From NCBI GenBank assembly GCA_026193355.1, contig JAPHTL010000131.1, positions 1 to 7,644 of the forward strand: a stretch of DNA of 7,644 nucleotides, in the 5' to 3' direction. The notes beneath the pieces were generated by a model. That model saw only the letters and a program-made list of their open reading frames with translations. It was not told where the DNA came from and did no database searches. This DNA is from Rhodospirillales bacterium (GTDB lineage: Bacteria > Pseudomonadota > Alphaproteobacteria > Rhodospirillales > JAPHTL01). Position 1 is the stretch's first letter. Each line of letters starts with the position of its first letter. This document shows positions 1 through 5,519 of the stretch, one piece after another. Made by a program: the position numbers and the translations under genes.

Positions 1-48
1 CCGCAAGCGGCAATGAAACCAACCAGGTCAGCCGCGGCGGCCAAATGA
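1..48 (+). CDS. C-terminal end of an unidentified protein (partial)
   Basis: An open frame from the left edge ends at a TGA at 46-48 and gives a short Ala/Lys-rich tail, PQAAMKPTRSAAAAK. The stop lies one base before a strong hairpin followed by a T-run on the + strand, as expected for the end of a real gene. Fifteen residues are too few to identify a family; Ala/Lys-rich tails occur in many unrelated proteins. The gene would converge on the cysteine-cluster gene at 104-1057 and share its terminator. The reading frame is inferred mainly from the position of the stop relative to the terminator. Confidence 0.45.
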   Translation, partial: PQAAMKPTRSAAAAK

Positions 49-49
49 G

Positions 50-75
50 AAAGGGGCGCTTCCGGCGCCCCTTTT
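50..75. terminator. Bidirectional intrinsic terminator
   Basis: GGGGCGC (53-59) and GCGCCCC (65-71) form a perfect 7-bp GC stem with a TTCCG loop. It can be lengthened by A50-A52 pairing with T72-T74. The + strand has TTTT directly after the stem, and the minus strand has TTTCTCATTT. It sits between two convergent genes, so it can serve both the partial + gene and the minus-strand gene that stops at 104. Confidence 0.85.
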
Positions 76-103
76 CATCACGGATCCTTGCGGTCAGAAC
101 GGA

Positions 104-1057
104 TCAGGTCGCGCCCATTTCGTTGCGAGCCTTTGAAATCGAAGCCTGAAGAACATTTTCCTTCATCCCGATGGTCGGCTCGTTGAACAGGATGTTTTTC
201 ATCCAGTCAAATCCGAGCTTCATGAGAATTTCGTCGTCCTCCCTGAGGACTTCGACGGCTTCGGGATCAATTTCATAGGTTTCCAGGAACTTGGTCTCGA
301 AGACGAAGCGGCGAAGCGAGTCGACATCGGTGGAGACCATGAAGAACATCTTTTGGGTCTGGGGCGTCAGACGCTGCCCCCATGGCCCGCCAAGAACGTT
401 CCACGACGCCATCTTCATCAGGATGTCCATCCAGCCACGATTGACGTCGTCGTAGGCCTCCAGCCCCTGTTCCTCACGGAAGCCAGCGACTGTTTGCTCT
501 TTTGTTTCCTTGTGTCCGCTGCAGTGCGTTTCCTTGACCAGGAAGAAGAACTCGTCCTTGTCGTCAGCGCCCTTCATTTTCACGCTGGCAAGGCCGAGGG
601 GATAATAGCGACAGGTCGCCGGACGGTTCTCATAGACCGAACAGCCATCGTCGGTCATGAAATGGCACGCGCCCTTTCCATCGGCGCCCGACATCTTGAG
701 CTTGGCCACCGGCAGGTCCGCCTTGTCCCACATGGCCGGAACCGTATAACGCTCCAGAACCTCACGCGAGGTGATGTCGAAATGGCGGGCCAGACGCAGG
801 ATATCCATGGGCGTCAGCGTAATGTCTGCGCCATGACAGCACTCGTTCCAGCAGGGAACGTCCTTGTGGCAACGGAAGCAGAAGCTGTCTTCGGCCTGAA
901 GGCGCACCGGGTCGACGGGGCTGCCATCCTGCCCGCGCACACCGTCGAAAATCTCGACCGTCACATCCGTGTCGTTCTCGGGCTGCTTGCGGTTTTCCTG
1001 CGCCATATCGTCAAGTTCTTCCATGGCGGAAGGGGGGAGATCGTCGTCTTCGTTCAT
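104..1057 (-). CDS. YkgJ-type cysteine-cluster protein downstream of aprBA
   Basis: A 317-residue soluble protein with no signal peptide or membrane segment. The N-terminus (1-55) is acidic and of low complexity. The core carries the cysteine pattern of the YkgJ family (PF03692, putative Zn/Fe-binding): C60-x2-C63-x5-C69-x3-C73-C74, then C131, C139, and the characteristic stretch CSVYENRPATCRYYP at 139-153, then C179. Residues 185-317 form a charged C-terminal part that I do not recognise; small YkgJ proteins consist of little more than the cysteine core. The start is set at ATG 1055-1057, with GGA about 7 bases upstream; extending the frame further upstream would run through the aprA terminator. 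The biochemical role of the family is not firmly established. Position directly after aprA suggests a job linked to APS reductase, such as metal or cluster handling or electron transfer, but this is inference. A terminator separates it from aprA. Confidence 0.82.
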   Translation of the reverse strand: MNEDDDLPPSAMEELDDMAQENRKQPENDTDVTVEIFDGVRGQDGSPVDPVRLQAEDSFCFRCHKDVPCWNECCHGADITLTPMDILRLARHFDITSREVLERYTVPAMWDKADLPVAKLKMSGADGKGACHFMTDDGCSVYENRPATCRYYPLGLASVKMKGADDKDEFFFLVKETHCSGHKETKEQTVAGFREEQGLEAYDDVNRGWMDILMKMASWNVLGGPWGQRLTPQTQKMFFMVSTDVDSLRRFVFETKFLETYEIDPEAVEVLREDDEILMKLGFDWMKNILFNEPTIGMKENVLQASISKARNEMGAT

Positions 1058-1105
1058 GTTTTTTCCGTTCAATCGGCAACCGGCAACTGGGGCCGTTACA
1101 ATAAG

Positions 1106-1137
1106 AAAAAAGGGGGGCCGGTCAAGCCGGCACCCCC
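1106..1137 (-). terminator. Intrinsic terminator of the aprBA operon
   Basis: Read on the minus strand, GGGGG-T-GCCGG (1137 to 1127) pairs with CCGGC-CCCCC (1121 to 1112). The stem is 10 bp with a single bulged T and a CTTGA loop. One further C-free step leads straight into six T residues (1111 to 1106). It lies 50 bases after the aprA stop and 48 bases before the start of the cysteine-cluster gene. Confidence 0.88.
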
Positions 1138-1147
1138 GATTTTCGGT

Positions 1148-1177
1148 CCCTGCCGCAGCGCAAGCGCTACGGCAGGG
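1148..1177 (-). repeat. Long perfect-but-one hairpin after aprA
   Basis: Two 14-base arms, 1148-1161 and 1164-1177, pair at 13 of 14 positions around a two-base centre (AA on +). The only mismatch is C1156 opposite A1169. There is no T-run after it on the minus strand, so it is not itself an intrinsic terminator. It lies between the aprA stop (1188) and the terminator at 1106-1137. It could protect the 3' end of aprBA mRNA from exonucleases or add to termination; both are inferences. Confidence 0.7.
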
Positions 1178-1187
1178 GATAGACCGC

Positions 1188-3107
1188 TTAGTGGCCCTGG
1201 CCGACGTAGTGCTTTTCGACCAGATCAATGTGCGGGACCTTCTTCATTTCCCACTCGCCCGTTTCCGGATCGTGGCGGGAATTGACGAAGCACTTCCACT
1301 CGGCCTCGTTGAGGTCCGGGAAGTCCGCACGATAGAAGAAGCCCGGATAACGGGTCTCTTCACGGAACATGATGTGGCGCAGGTGAGCCTCCGCCGCCCA
1401 GAGGCGATGGTAGTTTTCCCAGGCGCGCATCAGTTCGTGCAGATCCTTCGCACGAAGGTTCTTGCTGTCCTCCTTCAGCCACGTCAGGTGCTGGAGACCG
1501 ATCTCAAGCAGCTTGGCGTTGGTCTGATAGTAGGTGGAGGTGCCGGCCACATACTCGTCCATGTACTTCTGCAGACGCTTCTGGAACATGGCAGGCAGGA
1601 TGTAATGCGGATTCACATCCTCAGCCGTGGTCTTGTCCTTGTGCTCGATGTAGTTGCGCACCGGCAGGTAGATTTCCTCGGCGATGGCCGGGATATCAGC
1701 ATGCAGGACCGGCTTGAAGTCCTTGTTGTCACGGACGAAGCGGACCATTTCCTTACCGGCGATACGACCCTCGGCGTGCGAACCCGACGAGAACTTGTGG
1801 CCCGAAGCGCCGACGCCGTCACCAGCCGTGAACAGGCCCTTGACGGTGGTCATGCGGTTGTAGCCCCACTGCCACTCGGGCGGTGCGATATCGGACGGAC
1901 CCGACACCCAGATGCCGCAGCAACCGGAGTGCGAACCAAGGAGATACGGCTCGGTCGGCATCAGTTCGGAGGGGGTTTCCTCCGGACGGATGTTCATGCC
2001 GGCCCAGACGCCCGCCTGACCGATGCACATGTCGAGGAAGTCTTCCCATGCTTCCGCTTCGAGATGCTTGATCTCCTGCGGAGTCATGGTCTCGGCCAGC
2101 TTGGCCATGGCCGTCGGCGTATCCATAAGGATCGGGCCGCGACCTTCCTTCATCTCCTTGAGCATCGCGTGGTTACGCAGGCAGGTCGGAACGACCGCAG
2201 CCTGATCGTAAGGCGCGAAGTCCTTGAGCATATCGGCGTTCTTGACGACGTAGTCTTCGCCAAAACCGTTGGTGGCCTTCGACTTGAACAGAAGGAACCA
2301 CGCGCCGACCGGACCATAGCCGTCCTTGAAGCGCGCCGGAACGAAGCGGTTTTCCATCATGGTCAGCTCGGCGCCGACTTCCGCCGCCATGGCGTAGGTC
2401 GAACCGGCGTTCCACACCGGATACCAGGTGCGGCCATTGCCTTCGCCGCTGGAACGCGGACGGAAGATGTTCACGCAACCGCCGGCAACGTTCAGGATGG
2501 CGTTGGCCTTGAACACGTAGAGCTTGTGCTCGCGAACCGAGAAGCCGACAGCGCCGGCGATGCGGTTCTTTTCGTTCTCGTCAAGCAGGTACTTAACGAT
2601 GAACACGCGTTCCATGATGTTCTCGATGCCAAGCGCCTTCTTCGCCGCTTCCGCGACGATGGTCTTGTAGCCTTCGCCATTGATCATGATCTGCCAGCGA
2701 CCGGAACGAACCGGCTTGCCGCCTTCGGCCAGCGGCACGCCTTCGGTGCTCTTGTCCTTCCAGATCGGCAGGCCCCATTCCTCGAACAGGTGCACGCTGT
2801 CGTCAACGTGACGGCCAACGTCGAACACCAGATCGTCGCGGGTAATGCCCATCAGGTCGGCAGAGACCATACGGCAGTAATCTTCGGGCTTGCGATCACC
2901 AAGATAGGTGTTGATCGCGGAAAGACCCATCGCCACGGCGCCGGAGCGGTCCATGGCGGCCTTGTCAACCAGGGTGATCTTCAGATCATCGCTGGCCCAA
3001 CGCTTTGCTTCGAAGGCGGCGCCGCACGCGGCCATACCACCACCAACAAGCAGGATATCGGTTTCGATATCAATGATTTCGGGATTACCGAAAGTACCTT
3101 CAGTCAT
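1188..3107 (-). CDS. aprA: Adenylylsulfate (APS) reductase, alpha subunit
   Basis: FAD-carrying catalytic subunit of dissimilatory APS reductase (EC 1.8.99.2), cytoplasmic, working as an AprAB heterodimer. It interconverts APS with sulfite plus AMP. In a sulfur oxidiser it would run towards APS (sulfite + AMP), with Sat then making ATP. At 639 residues it has the usual family length. Visible marks are the FAD-binding GGGMAACGA at 22-30 in an N-terminal Rossmann segment, NRFVPARFKDGYGPVGAW at 253-270 with R259, GSHSGCCGIW at 391-400 with H393, and a second FAD-contact segment GLFTAGDGVGASGHKFSSG at 424-442. R259 and H393 match, by a constant small offset, the Arg and His placed at the active site of the Archaeoglobus fulgidus enzyme. 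The start ATG at 3105-3107 follows AAAGGTGAGG closely. It is co-transcribed with aprB, 94 bases upstream. The fumarate reductase fold is shared with other flavoproteins, but the whole-length match in motif order and the neighbour aprB leave little doubt. Confidence 0.97.
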   Translation of the reverse strand: MTEGTFGNPEIIDIETDILLVGGGMAACGAAFEAKRWASDDLKITLVDKAAMDRSGAVAMGLSAINTYLGDRKPEDYCRMVSADLMGITRDDLVFDVGRHVDDSVHLFEEWGLPIWKDKSTEGVPLAEGGKPVRSGRWQIMINGEGYKTIVAEAAKKALGIENIMERVFIVKYLLDENEKNRIAGAVGFSVREHKLYVFKANAILNVAGGCVNIFRPRSSGEGNGRTWYPVWNAGSTYAMAAEVGAELTMMENRFVPARFKDGYGPVGAWFLLFKSKATNGFGEDYVVKNADMLKDFAPYDQAAVVPTCLRNHAMLKEMKEGRGPILMDTPTAMAKLAETMTPQEIKHLEAEAWEDFLDMCIGQAGVWAGMNIRPEETPSELMPTEPYLLGSHSGCCGIWVSGPSDIAPPEWQWGYNRMTTVKGLFTAGDGVGASGHKFSSGSHAEGRIAGKEMVRFVRDNKDFKPVLHADIPAIAEEIYLPVRNYIEHKDKTTAEDVNPHYILPAMFQKRLQKYMDEYVAGTSTYYQTNAKLLEIGLQHLTWLKEDSKNLRAKDLHELMRAWENYHRLWAAEAHLRHIMFREETRYPGFFYRADFPDLNEAEWKCFVNSRHDPETGEWEMKKVPHIDLVEKHYVGQGH

Positions 3108-3201
3108 GTTTCCTCACCTTTCCTTCATGAACGGTTACCCACCACCCGGTGCGGGCCTCCCGCTGAGAAGAAGAACTGATAAGAACCGTATTCCGGTTCC
3201 C
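3108..3201 (-). other. aprB-aprA intercistronic region with two small hairpins
   Basis: The 94-base spacer holds GAACCG (3183-3188) and CGGTTC (3194-3199), a 6-bp perfect stem with a 5-base loop two bases after the aprB stop. It also holds GCGGG (3151-3155) and CCCGC (3159-3163), a 5-bp stem with a 3-base loop. Neither has a T-run, so they are not expected to end transcription. The aprA ribosome-binding site (AAAGGTGAGG on the minus strand) ends the spacer. Hairpins between cistrons often tune relative subunit expression or mRNA stability; that role here is inferred. Confidence 0.5.
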
Positions 3202-3630
3202 TTAATTGCTGATTACCGGAAGGGTCTTGCCCGTCTCGGTGAACAGCAGGTTATCGTCAAGGCTGCCCGGTGCGGGCTTGTTGCCGTACGGGTCAATCGA
3301 GCCGACCGGCGTTGTGCGAACCGGGAACTTGAAGCGCTTGACCTCACCATCGCGGAACTTGATCGTCCACATGATGGCCTGATCGGTACGCATCGGAATG
3401 CACGCGCCACCCATCGGAACGACGTCCTGATAGGCGCGAACTTCGATCGCCTGCTGGGGGCAAGCCTTCACACAGCACTGGCATTCCCAGCACTGATCGG
3501 GCTCCTGGTTGTAGGCCTTCATCCGCTCGGTATCGAGCTTCATCAGGTTATTCGGGCAGATGTACATGCAAGCGGTGACTTCACCACCCTTGCAGCCATC
3601 GCATTTGTCGGTATGTACAAAAGTCGGCAT
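3202..3630 (-). CDS. aprB: Adenylylsulfate (APS) reductase, beta subunit
   Basis: Iron-sulfur subunit of APS reductase, 142 residues, normal for the family. It carries electrons between the AprA FAD and an external redox partner through two [4Fe-4S] clusters. The N-terminal ferredoxin-like part has C10-x2-C13-x7-C21-x3-C25-P, and a second set C47-x2-C50-x2-C53-x3-C57-P; C52 is an extra cysteine. W48, next to C47, is at the place of the tryptophan reported to lie between FAD and the nearest cluster in the A. fulgidus enzyme. Residues from about 70 to 142 form the C-terminal arm that wraps around AprA in known structures. It is the first gene of the aprBA operon. The start ATG at 3628-3630 is preceded by GGGAGAGGA at good spacing. 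The physiological electron partner (Qmo complex, AprM or an Hdr-like complex in other organisms) is not encoded in this window. Confidence 0.97.
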   Translation of the reverse strand: MPTFVHTDKCDGCKGGEVTACMYICPNNLMKLDTERMKAYNQEPDQCWECQCCVKACPQQAIEVRAYQDVVPMGGACIPMRTDQAIMWTIKFRDGEVKRFKFPVRTTPVGSIDPYGNKPAPGSLDDNLLFTETGKTLPVISN

Positions 3631-3657
3631 GGAACGTCCTCTCCCTGCAAACGGGCT

Positions 3658-3686
3658 ATAATATATCCCACATAAACGGGTTTAAG
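3658..3686 (-). promoter_or_regulatory. Candidate aprBA promoter
   Basis: The minus strand reads TATATTATA just upstream of aprB; the best -10 is TATTAT (3663 to 3658), or the overlapping TATATT. A weak -35 lies 16-17 bases upstream: TTAAAC (3685 to 3680) or CTTAAA (3686 to 3681), each 3 of 6 to the sigma-70 consensus. A weak -35 overlapped by an inverted repeat suggests control by an activator or repressor. The direct repeat AAACGGG (3649-3655 and 3674-3680 on +) flanks the -10. This is a prediction by eye only; the expected start of transcription is about 20 bases upstream of the ribosome-binding site. Confidence 0.5.
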
Positions 3687-3707
3687 CGGCCTCGGCTTTG
3701 GCTTAAA
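3681..3707. promoter_or_regulatory. Inverted repeat TTTAAGC-N13-GCTTAAA over the aprBA -35
   Basis: TTTAAGC (3681-3687) and GCTTAAA (3701-3707) are perfect 7-base inverted arms separated by 13 bases, so half-site centres are 20 bp apart, close to two helical turns. That geometry fits a dimeric DNA-binding regulator. The arm nearer to aprB overlaps the candidate -35 hexamer. I cannot assign it to a known regulator. Confidence 0.5.
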
Positions 3708-3761
3708 TCAAAGGGGCCTTGTCGCCGTGTTTGCGGCTTGTTGGCCCAGCCTCCCCAAAAC

Positions 3762-3786
3762 TCTTAAACGAACCCGAATATTAAGA
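3762..3786. promoter_or_regulatory. Inverted repeat TCTTAA-N13-TTAAGA
   Basis: TCTTAA (3762-3767) and TTAAGA (3781-3786) are perfect 6-base inverted arms with a 13-base spacer, the same spacer as the repeat at 3681-3707, and centred 80 bp from it. Both contain TTAA, but the register relative to the centre differs by two bases, so they may not be the same site. AT-rich arms of this length can arise by chance in an AT-rich gap. Confidence 0.3.
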
Positions 3787-3847
3787 TTCCCTCATATGAA
3801 TATCGACAGCCGCAGAAGGAGTCAAACACCTATCTTATTTATGGGAA

Positions 3848-3872
3848 TTTTACGCAATAATATTGCGCAAAA
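3848..3872. promoter_or_regulatory. 25-bp near-perfect palindrome, operator-like
   Basis: CGCAATA (3853-3859) and TATTGCG (3861-3867) are perfect arms around a single central A. After one mismatch (A3852 opposite C3868) the symmetry continues with TTTT (3848-3851) and AAAA (3869-3872), so 11 of 12 positions pair. The compact AT-rich centre and symmetric shape suggest a binding site for a dimeric regulator rather than a terminator. It lies about 105 bases before the MazG-like start and about 220 before aprB. It does not match any box that I can name with confidence. Confidence 0.55.
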
Positions 3873-3977
3873 ACAGGGAGATCGACGTGTCCTTATATTG
3901 CCTCAAGGCAGGGATTCTGGCCTAATGCGGGTCCTTCGGGAAACGATTTTGCATATTTCAGGGAACTTCCACCACCG

Positions 3978-4334
3978 ATGACCAAGGATTTTGATGCTCT
4001 CACCCACAGGTTGATCGCGTTCAGGGACGACCGCGACTGGAAACAATTTCACGGCCTGCGTAACCTGATGATCTCGCTCAACCTGGAAGCGGCCGAGCTT
4101 CTTGAATTGGGGCAGTGGCTGAACGACGGCGCGCTGGAAAAGAAACTGGATGACCCGGCCTTTGTCGAACGCCTGGCGGAGGAAAGCGCCGATGTCCTGC
4201 TCTATCTGCTTCTCATATGCGAACGCGCGGGCATTGACCTGACCGAAGCGGCGCATCGCAAGATCGATGCGAACGGTCGAAAGTACCCTGCCGAAAAATC
4301 CCGCGGCAACGCCCGGAAGTATCACGACCTTTAG
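3978..4334 (+). CDS. MazG-like nucleotide pyrophosphohydrolase
   Basis: A 118-residue all-alpha protein of the MazG-like/RS21-C6 (dCTPase-type) group, which hydrolyses nucleoside triphosphates to the monophosphate and pyrophosphate and removes unwanted nucleotides. The metal-binding motif is seen as E37-x2-E40 in LEAAELLE and E69-x2-D72 in EESADVLLYLL. The ending KYPAEKSRG (102-110), near the C-terminus, is typical for the group. Length matches single-domain members; the true MazG of E. coli is a longer two-domain protein, so I give no gene symbol. The start at 3978 begins a normal N-terminal helix (DALTHRLIAFRDDRDWKQFH). No start lies upstream in frame nearby, though the AGGGA ribosome site at 3960-3964 is rather far away. 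The substrate cannot be told from sequence. It is divergent from aprBA and converges on the phosphofructokinase gene with a 13-base gap. Confidence 0.88.
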   Translation: MTKDFDALTHRLIAFRDDRDWKQFHGLRNLMISLNLEAAELLELGQWLNDGALEKKLDDPAFVERLAEESADVLLYLLLICERAGIDLTEAAHRKIDANGRKYPAEKSRGNARKYHDL

Positions 4335-4347
4335 GGCCAGCCCCTGA

Positions 4348-5433
4348 TCAGTTCCCCAGACAGATACCAAGGCCGCGCGCGGTTTTCACCAGCGCCCCGT
4401 TCACATCGACGACCGACGCCCCCGACGCCCCGTCGCGCAAGGGGATATCAATCACCCCATGCTGTCGCCAGCCGACCATGCGGCCCGCATTGCCCTCGGC
4501 CAGCAGGTCCACGGCGCGTACACCATAGGCCGAGGCGACAATCCGGTCACGGCTGGTCGGAATGCCGCCGCGCTGGACATGGCCAAGGACGGTAACGCGG
4601 GTTTCCGCCCCGGTGAGCCTGTGGATTTCCTCGCCAAGGTAATGTCCTACCCCGCCGTAGCGCACCTTGCCCTCCTCGTCCGGTCGCCAGACCGCCTTGC
4701 CGCTCGCCGTTCCGACCGCTTCGGAACAAACCATCAGGGCGTGGCTTCGCCCCCCTTCCAACACATCCCTGATCTTCGTCGCCACCTTTTCGATGTCGTA
4801 GGGGATTTCAGGGATCAGGATAACGTCTGCCCCGCCGGCGATCCCGGCATTGATCGCTATATGCCCGGCATCGCGGCCCATGACCTCCAGAATCATCACC
4901 CGATGATGGCTGGCCGCCGTCGGTTGCAGCCGGTCAAGGGCATCGACGGCCGTGTTGACGGCGGTGGCGAAACCGACGGCGTATTCTGTTCCCGGAACGT
5001 CGTTGTCGATGGTCTTGGGAATGCCGACGACAGAAATTCCGCCCTCTTCCGACAACCGCGAAAGGATACGCATGGTGCCGTCGCCACCGACGCCGACAAG
5101 GCCATCAAGGCCAAGTGCGCGGTAACCCTTGATGAAATCCTGTGAACGGTCGGAACGCACACCGTCGGGGCCGGGATAATCAAAGGGGTCGCCCTTGTTG
5201 GCGGCCCCGAGCATGGTGCCGCCCTGACGCAAAACCTCGCCGCTGAACAGGTCAAGTGTCAGATCCATGACCGCTGGCGGATCACGCAGCAACCCGTGGG
5301 TTCCGTCGAGGATACCCGTCACCCGCCACCCGTGATGACCAACGGCGCGGCGCACGACGGCGCGGATCACGGCGTTCAGGCCCGAACAATCGCCGCCGCC
5401 GGTCAAAACGCCGATGTGTCTTTTCTCCGTCAT
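4348..5433 (-). CDS. 6-phosphofructokinase, ATP- or PPi-dependent
   Basis: Phosphorylates fructose 6-phosphate to fructose 1,6-bisphosphate (EC 2.7.1.11 with ATP, EC 2.7.1.90 with PPi); cytoplasmic, PFK-A family. The protein has 361 residues, somewhat longer than the E. coli enzyme. Motifs in order: GGGDCSGLN at 12-20, GGDGT at 116-120, PKTIDNDV at 139-146 with the catalytic aspartate D143, MGRDAGH at 185-191, PEIPYD at 208-213, HVQRGG at 285-290. G119 is at the position where Gly marks ATP enzymes and Asp marks PPi enzymes. K140 is at the position where Lys is usual in PPi enzymes and Gly in the E. coli ATP enzyme. This Gly/Lys pair is known in the actinobacterial-type group, where ATP use has been described, so I lean to ATP but leave the donor open. 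An upstream GTG would add six residues, but the GGAGG ribosome site falls inside that extension, so the ATG at 5431-5433 is preferred. It may stand alone as a transcription unit. Confidence 0.92.
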   Translation of the reverse strand: MTEKRHIGVLTGGGDCSGLNAVIRAVVRRAVGHHGWRVTGILDGTHGLLRDPPAVMDLTLDLFSGEVLRQGGTMLGAANKGDPFDYPGPDGVRSDRSQDFIKGYRALGLDGLVGVGGDGTMRILSRLSEEGGISVVGIPKTIDNDVPGTEYAVGFATAVNTAVDALDRLQPTAASHHRVMILEVMGRDAGHIAINAGIAGGADVILIPEIPYDIEKVATKIRDVLEGGRSHALMVCSEAVGTASGKAVWRPDEEGKVRYGGVGHYLGEEIHRLTGAETRVTVLGHVQRGGIPTSRDRIVASAYGVRAVDLLAEGNAGRMVGWRQHGVIDIPLRDGASGASVVDVNGALVKTARGLGICLGN

Positions 5434-5440
5434 TTTTCCG

Positions 5441-5445
5441 CCTCC
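5441..5445 (-). promoter_or_regulatory. Shine-Dalgarno site that fixes the phosphofructokinase start
   Basis: GGAGG on the minus strand, 7 bases before the ATG at 5431-5433. It lies within the longer frame that could start at a GTG six codons upstream and so favours the shorter protein. A possible -10, TATGAT (5499 to 5494, minus), is upstream but lacks a good -35. Confidence 0.75.
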
Positions 5446-5453
5446 GGACACAA

Positions 5454-5472
5454 GCCGGGCGTTCCGCCCGGC
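5454..5472. repeat. Hairpin in the pfk / ydcH divergent region
   Basis: GCCGGGC (5454-5460) and GCCCGGC (5466-5472) form a perfect 7-bp GC stem with a 5-base loop. There is no T-run on either strand, so it is not a standard terminator. On the minus strand it would lie in the 5' leader of the phosphofructokinase mRNA, ending 8 bases before the ribosome-binding site, where it could affect translation. That role is inferred. Confidence 0.55.
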
Positions 5473-5519
5473 AACTGAATTCTGATAGGATGGATCATAG
5501 AGGAAGGGCCGGGGAAATC

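Larger units (their letters stand above)
3631..3977. other. AT-rich divergent regulatory region, aprBA / MazG-like gene
   Basis: A 347-base gap without a convincing gene. It is visibly richer in A and T than the flanking coding DNA, above all from about 3755 to 3970. It holds the candidate aprBA promoter and three inverted repeats listed separately (3681-3707, 3762-3786, 3848-3872). A further short one is TAAAC (3673-3677) with GTTTA (3680-3684). A small UUCG-type hairpin, TCC-TTCG-GGA, is at 3932-3941. No good sigma-70 promoter for the + strand gene could be picked; TTATATT at 3893-3899 is a possible -10 without a matching -35. The 84-codon + strand frame crossing this region has no family resemblance and is rejected. 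Confidence 0.6.

Noticed and set aside
353..1285. 310-codon + strand frame opposite the cysteine-cluster gene
   Set aside because: The opposite strand carries the conserved cysteine motif; this frame also runs through the aprA terminator and has no recognisable domain.
969..3179. 736-codon open frame on the + strand opposite aprA
   Set aside because: It lies antisense to the clearly recognised aprA and shows no family motifs; long antisense frames are common opposite high-GC genes with strong codon bias.
2908..3675. 255-codon + strand frame across the aprA start, spacer and aprB
   Set aside because: It overlaps two certain genes and their spacer on the other strand and matches no known protein type.
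3848..3872. Palindrome read as an intrinsic terminator
   Set aside because: The stem is AT-rich with a one-base centre, which would force a larger loop and a weak stem, and no gene ends next to it; an operator fits better.
3727..3981. 84-codon + strand frame in the aprBA / MazG-like gap, overlapping the MazG-like start
   Set aside because: Composition is unlike a real protein of this genome, there is no convincing ribosome site, and it runs through the palindromes and AT-rich regulatory DNA. A small leader peptide cannot be fully excluded.
4459..5145. 228-codon + strand frame opposite the phosphofructokinase
   Set aside because: Antisense shadow of a gene with all catalytic motifs present.
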